From contig JAQBYL010000005.1 in assembly GCA_027622495.1 (NCBI GenBank), forward strand, positions 1-27,031: a stretch of DNA of 27,031 bases, written 5' to 3'. The position numbers and the translations under genes were made by a program. The first letter of the stretch is position 1, and each line of letters opens with the position of its first letter. Below, piece after piece: positions 24,379-27,031 of this stretch. Origin of the DNA: Pseudomonadota bacterium. GTDB lineage: Bacteria; Pseudomonadota; Gammaproteobacteria; Pseudomonadales; Azotimanducaceae. Below the pieces are notes generated by a model. It worked only from the letters and a program-made list of their open reading frames with translations. It was not told the DNA's origin and searched no databases.

Positions 24379-24984
24379 ATGGAAATACGCGAGCGCATGC
24401 AGGCCGTTCTGGCCGCCGAGGCGAGAGCAATCGAGGCGATCAATGTCGACGACAGTTTTGTTGCCGCGGTCCGGGTTCTGGCCGCCTGCGAGGGCAAAGT
24501 TCTCACCACCGGCATCGGCAAGGCTGGTCATATTGCACGCAAGTTCGCGGCCACCCTGTGTTCAACTGCAACGCCCGCTGACTTCATTCATCCAGCGGAA
24601 GCCGCTCACGGCGATCTCGGTCTGGTCGGCAGGAATGACGTTATGGTTGCTTTCTCCACCAGCGGCAAGAGCACCGAGGTTCTGGAGATCCTGGAACTCT
24701 CGCGGCATCTGGGTGTGGCAACAGTGATCGGTGTTACCTCCCATCCAGACTCGTCTTTGCGGGACCTTTCTGATCTTGTGCTTGATATGGGAATCATCGA
24801 AGAACCCTGCCCGCTCGGTCTGACACCAAGCGCGAGCATGGCTGTCATGCTTGCGATCACCGATGCGATCGCCCTGTCTCTGCTCGAGGTCAAAGGCGTC
24901 ACCAAAGAGGACTACGGTATGCGCCACCATGGTGGGTATCTGGGTCGCGCTGCCCGCACAGACAACATGCCGCACACCAGATGA
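24379..24984 (+). CDS. SIS-domain sugar-phosphate isomerase, KpsF/GutQ-like without CBS domains
   Basis: The 201-residue protein is a single SIS domain of the KpsF/GutQ arabinose-5-phosphate isomerase type. It shows TGIGKAGHIARKFAATLCST, HPAEAAHGDLG with the probable catalytic His, and VAFSTSGKSTEVLEIL. Family members usually exceed 300 residues because a CBS pair follows; here the protein ends soon after SIS, so it may lack CBS-mediated control. It may isomerise arabinose-5-phosphate/ribulose-5-phosphate or, given the divergent GH20-kinase operon, another sugar phosphate; this is inference. GAGG lies five bases before the ATG. Its stop overlaps the start of the DUF2306 gene. Confidence 0.88.
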   Translation: MEIRERMQAVLAAEARAIEAINVDDSFVAAVRVLAACEGKVLTTGIGKAGHIARKFAATLCSTATPADFIHPAEAAHGDLGLVGRNDVMVAFSTSGKSTEVLEILELSRHLGVATVIGVTSHPDSSLRDLSDLVLDMGIIEEPCPLGLTPSASMAVMLAITDAIALSLLEVKGVTKEDYGMRHHGGYLGRAARTDNMPHTR

Positions 24985-25601
24985 TGTCTGTCCCCCGTTC
25001 CAATCTGCTGGTCTGGCTGCTGATCGCCCTGTCTATACCGATCGGGCTTTACGCCCGGATGTTTCAGCTGCGCCTGACCGGTGATCCATCGTTCTGGGCA
25101 CGCTTTGACGAGATGCCGATCATGGCCGCCATGCATATCCTGGGCGGTGGAACCGTGCTTTTAATTGGCGGGTTTCAGTTCCTCGCCGGCATGCGATCAA
25201 GATACATAAACCTGCATCGCTGGCTCGGCCGCAGCTATCTGATTCTGGTGGCGATTGGTGGCACGGGGGGTCTGGTCCTGGCAACCAGCGCAGATGGTGG
25301 GCTGGTCGCGCGCTTTGGTTTTGGCCTTCTCGCAGTGGTCTGGCTCTTCAGCGCCGCGAAAGCATACGCCGCTATCCGAAGAAGCGACGTGGTAAGCCAC
25401 CGGGCCTGGATGACACGCAACTACGCGCTGGCATTCGCCGCAGTCACCTTGCGCATCTATCTCGGTGTGTTTGAGGTGCTGGGTGTGGAATTTGAATCGT
25501 CCTATCCGGTGGTCGCCTGGATTTCCTGGGTTCCTAACCTGATTGCCGTTGAGTGGTTCCTGCTTTCGAACCTTCGCCTCTCACAAGGGGTCGCCAGGTG
25601 A
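24981..25601 (+). CDS. DUF2306-type membrane protein
   Basis: The 206-residue protein has about six hydrophobic segments. It begins with NLLVWLLIALSIPIGLYARM, has the conserved NLHRWLGRSYL loop and SHRAWMTRNYALAFAAVTLR, and ends in another helix. This pattern is typical of DUF2306 integral membrane proteins, whose function is unsettled; the His and Arg residues on the loops are a family feature and could bind a cofactor. Its ATG overlaps the SIS stop (ATGA) and its stop overlaps the GTG of the adaptor gene, so the SIS, DUF2306 and HlyD genes appear translationally coupled. Confidence 0.85.
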   Translation: MMSVPRSNLLVWLLIALSIPIGLYARMFQLRLTGDPSFWARFDEMPIMAAMHILGGGTVLLIGGFQFLAGMRSRYINLHRWLGRSYLILVAIGGTGGLVLATSADGGLVARFGFGLLAVVWLFSAAKAYAAIRRSDVVSHRAWMTRNYALAFAAVTLRIYLGVFEVLGVEFESSYPVVAWISWVPNLIAVEWFLLSNLRLSQGVAR

Positions 25602-26563
25602 GAGCTTCAGCCATGCGGTCAATGTTGACCTCAGGCTTGACGCTGTGTGTGCTGACCGCCTGTGACGTCCTTAACGATCCCCCTCGCGCGGTCGGTACAC
25701 TGGAGCGCGACCGAATCCATCTGGTCAGCGACACCAATGAGCCGATCCTCACTATTCACACCCACGAAGGCGACCGTGTTGAACCAGGGCAGCTGCTCAT
25801 CGAGCAATCAATCGAGCGAATCCAGGCTCAATACGATCATGCAAGTGCGTTAGAAAGGGCTGCCTCCGCAAGGCTTGCTGAGGCAGAAAAAGGGCCGCGT
25901 GCGCAACAGATTGAACAGGCTCGAGCACGCTACAGCGCGGCCACCAGCAGTGTTCACACCCTTAAGCTTGAAGTCGACCGGACGCGTTCGCTGGTCGAAC
26001 GGAAGTTCTTCCCGCAGAACAGCCTCGACATCCTGCAGGGCAAGCTGGATGAGGCGATTGCCCGAAGTGAGGAAGCTCGAGCCGCACTCGAGCAGATGCT
26101 GGAAGGCACCCGGAGTGAAGAGATCGATCGGGCACGAGCCGACTATGCTGCCGCCAGAACGGGCGTTACCAATCTGCAGATCAGCCTTGATCGTGCCCGG
26201 ATCCGCGCACCCCTTGCCGGGCAGGTGGAGGCGTTGCCGTTTGAAGCAGGCGAGCGGCCCCATGCAGGTGCGGCGGTGGCAATCCTGCGTGCCCTGAGCC
26301 CGACTTACGCTCGAGTGCACATACCCGAAACGCTTCGTACAAAACTGACGAGTGGCGCGCCCGCAAGCGTCTGGATCGACGGTTACGATCAGCCCTACGC
26401 CGCAACAATCCGCTGGATATCAAGCGAAGCGGCATTTACCCCGTTCTTTGCCCTCACTCAGCACGATCGATCGCACCTTTCTTATCTGGCCGAAATCGAC
26501 CTCACCGACGCCGCTGACCTGCCTGTCGGGATCCCGGTCGAAGTTCGTTTTCCGGACCTTTAA
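25598..26563 (+). CDS. HlyD-family membrane fusion lipoprotein
   Basis: The 321-residue periplasmic adaptor has an N-terminal signal ending in a lipobox, VLTAC, so it is probably lipid-anchored. A lipoyl-like beta domain (ILTIHTHEGDRVEPGQLLIE) is followed by a long coiled-coil hairpin (about residues 65-175) with repeated EIDRARADYAAARTGV-type heptads. LDRARIRAPLAGQVEALPFE closes the lipoyl domain, and a beta-barrel region follows. GTG 25598 overlaps the upstream stop; ATG 25613 or 25622 are alternatives. The ABC ATPase starts at the next base after the stop, indicating an ABC exporter of the YbhGFSR type. Cargo is unknown. Confidence 0.88.
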   Translation: MRASAMRSMLTSGLTLCVLTACDVLNDPPRAVGTLERDRIHLVSDTNEPILTIHTHEGDRVEPGQLLIEQSIERIQAQYDHASALERAASARLAEAEKGPRAQQIEQARARYSAATSSVHTLKLEVDRTRSLVERKFFPQNSLDILQGKLDEAIARSEEARAALEQMLEGTRSEEIDRARADYAAARTGVTNLQISLDRARIRAPLAGQVEALPFEAGERPHAGAAVAILRALSPTYARVHIPETLRTKLTSGAPASVWIDGYDQPYAATIRWISSEAAFTPFFALTQHDRSHLSYLAEIDLTDAADLPVGIPVEVRFPDL

Positions 26564-27031
26564 ATGACAACCCAGGCGGCGATAACCACGTCCGGTCTGA
26601 CCCGTCGTTTTGGTTCTCTTGTTGCGGTCGACAATGTTGATCTGGTGGTCCCTAAAGCCTGCATATTCGGTTTTCTGGGGCCAAACGGATGCGGCAAATC
26701 AACCATGATCCGCATGCTTTGTGGCCTGCTGACGCCGTCATCTGGCAGCGCCGAAGTACTCGGCTTCGACGTACCACGGCAGGCCGAAGCATTGCGCACC
26801 CGGATTGGTTACATGACCCAACGGTTTTCTCTATACGAAGATCTGACCGTAAGCGAAAACCTGAATTTTCTGGCGCGGGTTTTCTCCATGCCGGCAAAAC
26901 AAAGAACCCAACGGGTCGGCGCCCAACTCGATCGCTTCGATCTGATCGACCAGACGGATCAACTAGCTGGAACCATGAGTGGTGGTCAACGCCAGCGTCT
27001 GGCTCTGGCAGGTGCCACCTTGCATCAACCG
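26564..27031 (+). CDS. ABC transporter ATP-binding protein, 3' end outside window
   Basis: The first 156 residues of an ABC-2-type ATPase are present. A Walker A motif GPNGCGKST is at about residues 41-49, a Q-loop MTQRFSLYEDLT follows, and the signature MSGGQRQRLALA lies near the window end. The Walker B motif would follow beyond 27031. The ATG is adjacent to the TAA of the HlyD-type adaptor gene. The likely role is to power an exporter with that adaptor and permease genes expected downstream. The closest resemblance is the YbhF-type exporter ATPase. Confidence 0.93.
   Translation, partial: MTTQAAITTSGLTRRFGSLVAVDNVDLVVPKACIFGFLGPNGCGKSTMIRMLCGLLTPSSGSAEVLGFDVPRQAEALRTRIGYMTQRFSLYEDLTVSENLNFLARVFSMPAKQRTQRVGAQLDRFDLIDQTDQLAGTMSGGQRQRLALAGATLHQP

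Noticed and set aside
1..27031. CRISPR array, tRNA, rRNA, insertion sequence or prophage
   Set aside because: No regularly spaced repeats, cloverleaf sequence, transposase, integrase or phage structural protein was recognised on either strand.

Overview
The window reads as chromosome of a moderately GC-rich gammaproteobacterium, probably a free-living or marine heterotroph. This rests on gene content: isocitrate dehydrogenase kinase/phosphatase (aceK), a succinylase-type DapD, glutamine-dependent NAD+ synthetase, a DUF2970 protein, paired acyl-CoA dehydrogenases and two phytanoyl-CoA dioxygenase-type proteins. Genes are tightly packed, many pairs overlap by 1-4 bases, and no gap exceeds about 140 bases. 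I see no rRNA, tRNA, CRISPR array, insertion sequence or prophage gene. All assignments come from reading motifs; no search was run.

Layout. 1-515 (-) is the N-terminal part of a PlsC-type acyltransferase. 538-2019 (+) holds an MBL-fold hydrolase with an altered zinc motif and a GNAT acetyltransferase. 2035-2814 (-) is a TauE/SafE permease cut by an in-frame amber codon before its last helix. 2884-4846 (+) is an overlapping trio: SDR, small membrane protein, SDR. 4925-8231 (+) carries a DUF72 protein, aceK (probable TTG start) and a HAD phosphatase. A small unknown gene follows at 8342-8644. 8698-11042 (-) is an acyl-CoA dehydrogenase pair that looks like catalytic and non-catalytic partners. 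nadE (+) and dapD (-) converge at about 13050. 14025-16307 (+) encodes a secreted MBL hydrolase, a DUF924 protein and a DNA-alkylation-repair protein whose C-terminus is replaced by antisense sequence of the next gene. 16156-17472 (-) is a secreted M20 amidohydrolase, and 17607-18236 (+) a nitroreductase.

18296-21282 is a divergent dioxygenase region. On the minus strand a PhyH-family protein overlaps a TonB-C lipoprotein, followed by an 89-residue unknown. On the plus strand an 88-residue unknown precedes a second PhyH-family protein and a DUF2970 membrane protein. 21314-24984 looks like an amino-sugar unit: a NahK-like kinase overlapping a cytoplasmic GH20 hexosaminidase, divergent from a CBS-less KpsF/GutQ-type SIS protein. 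From 24981 to the window end, a DUF2306 membrane protein, a lipoprotein HlyD-type adaptor and an ABC ATPase form the start of an export operon.

Themes. aceK and the acyl-CoA dehydrogenases fit growth on lipid- or acetate-yielding substrates. GH20, kinase and SIS genes fit chito-oligosaccharide or cell-wall amino-sugar use. The most notable observations are two damaged or remodelled 3' gene ends (TauE amber, AlkD truncation), the degenerate acyl-CoA dehydrogenase partner, and the divergent dioxygenase array with small unknown partners. I found no clear evidence of a wholly new system.
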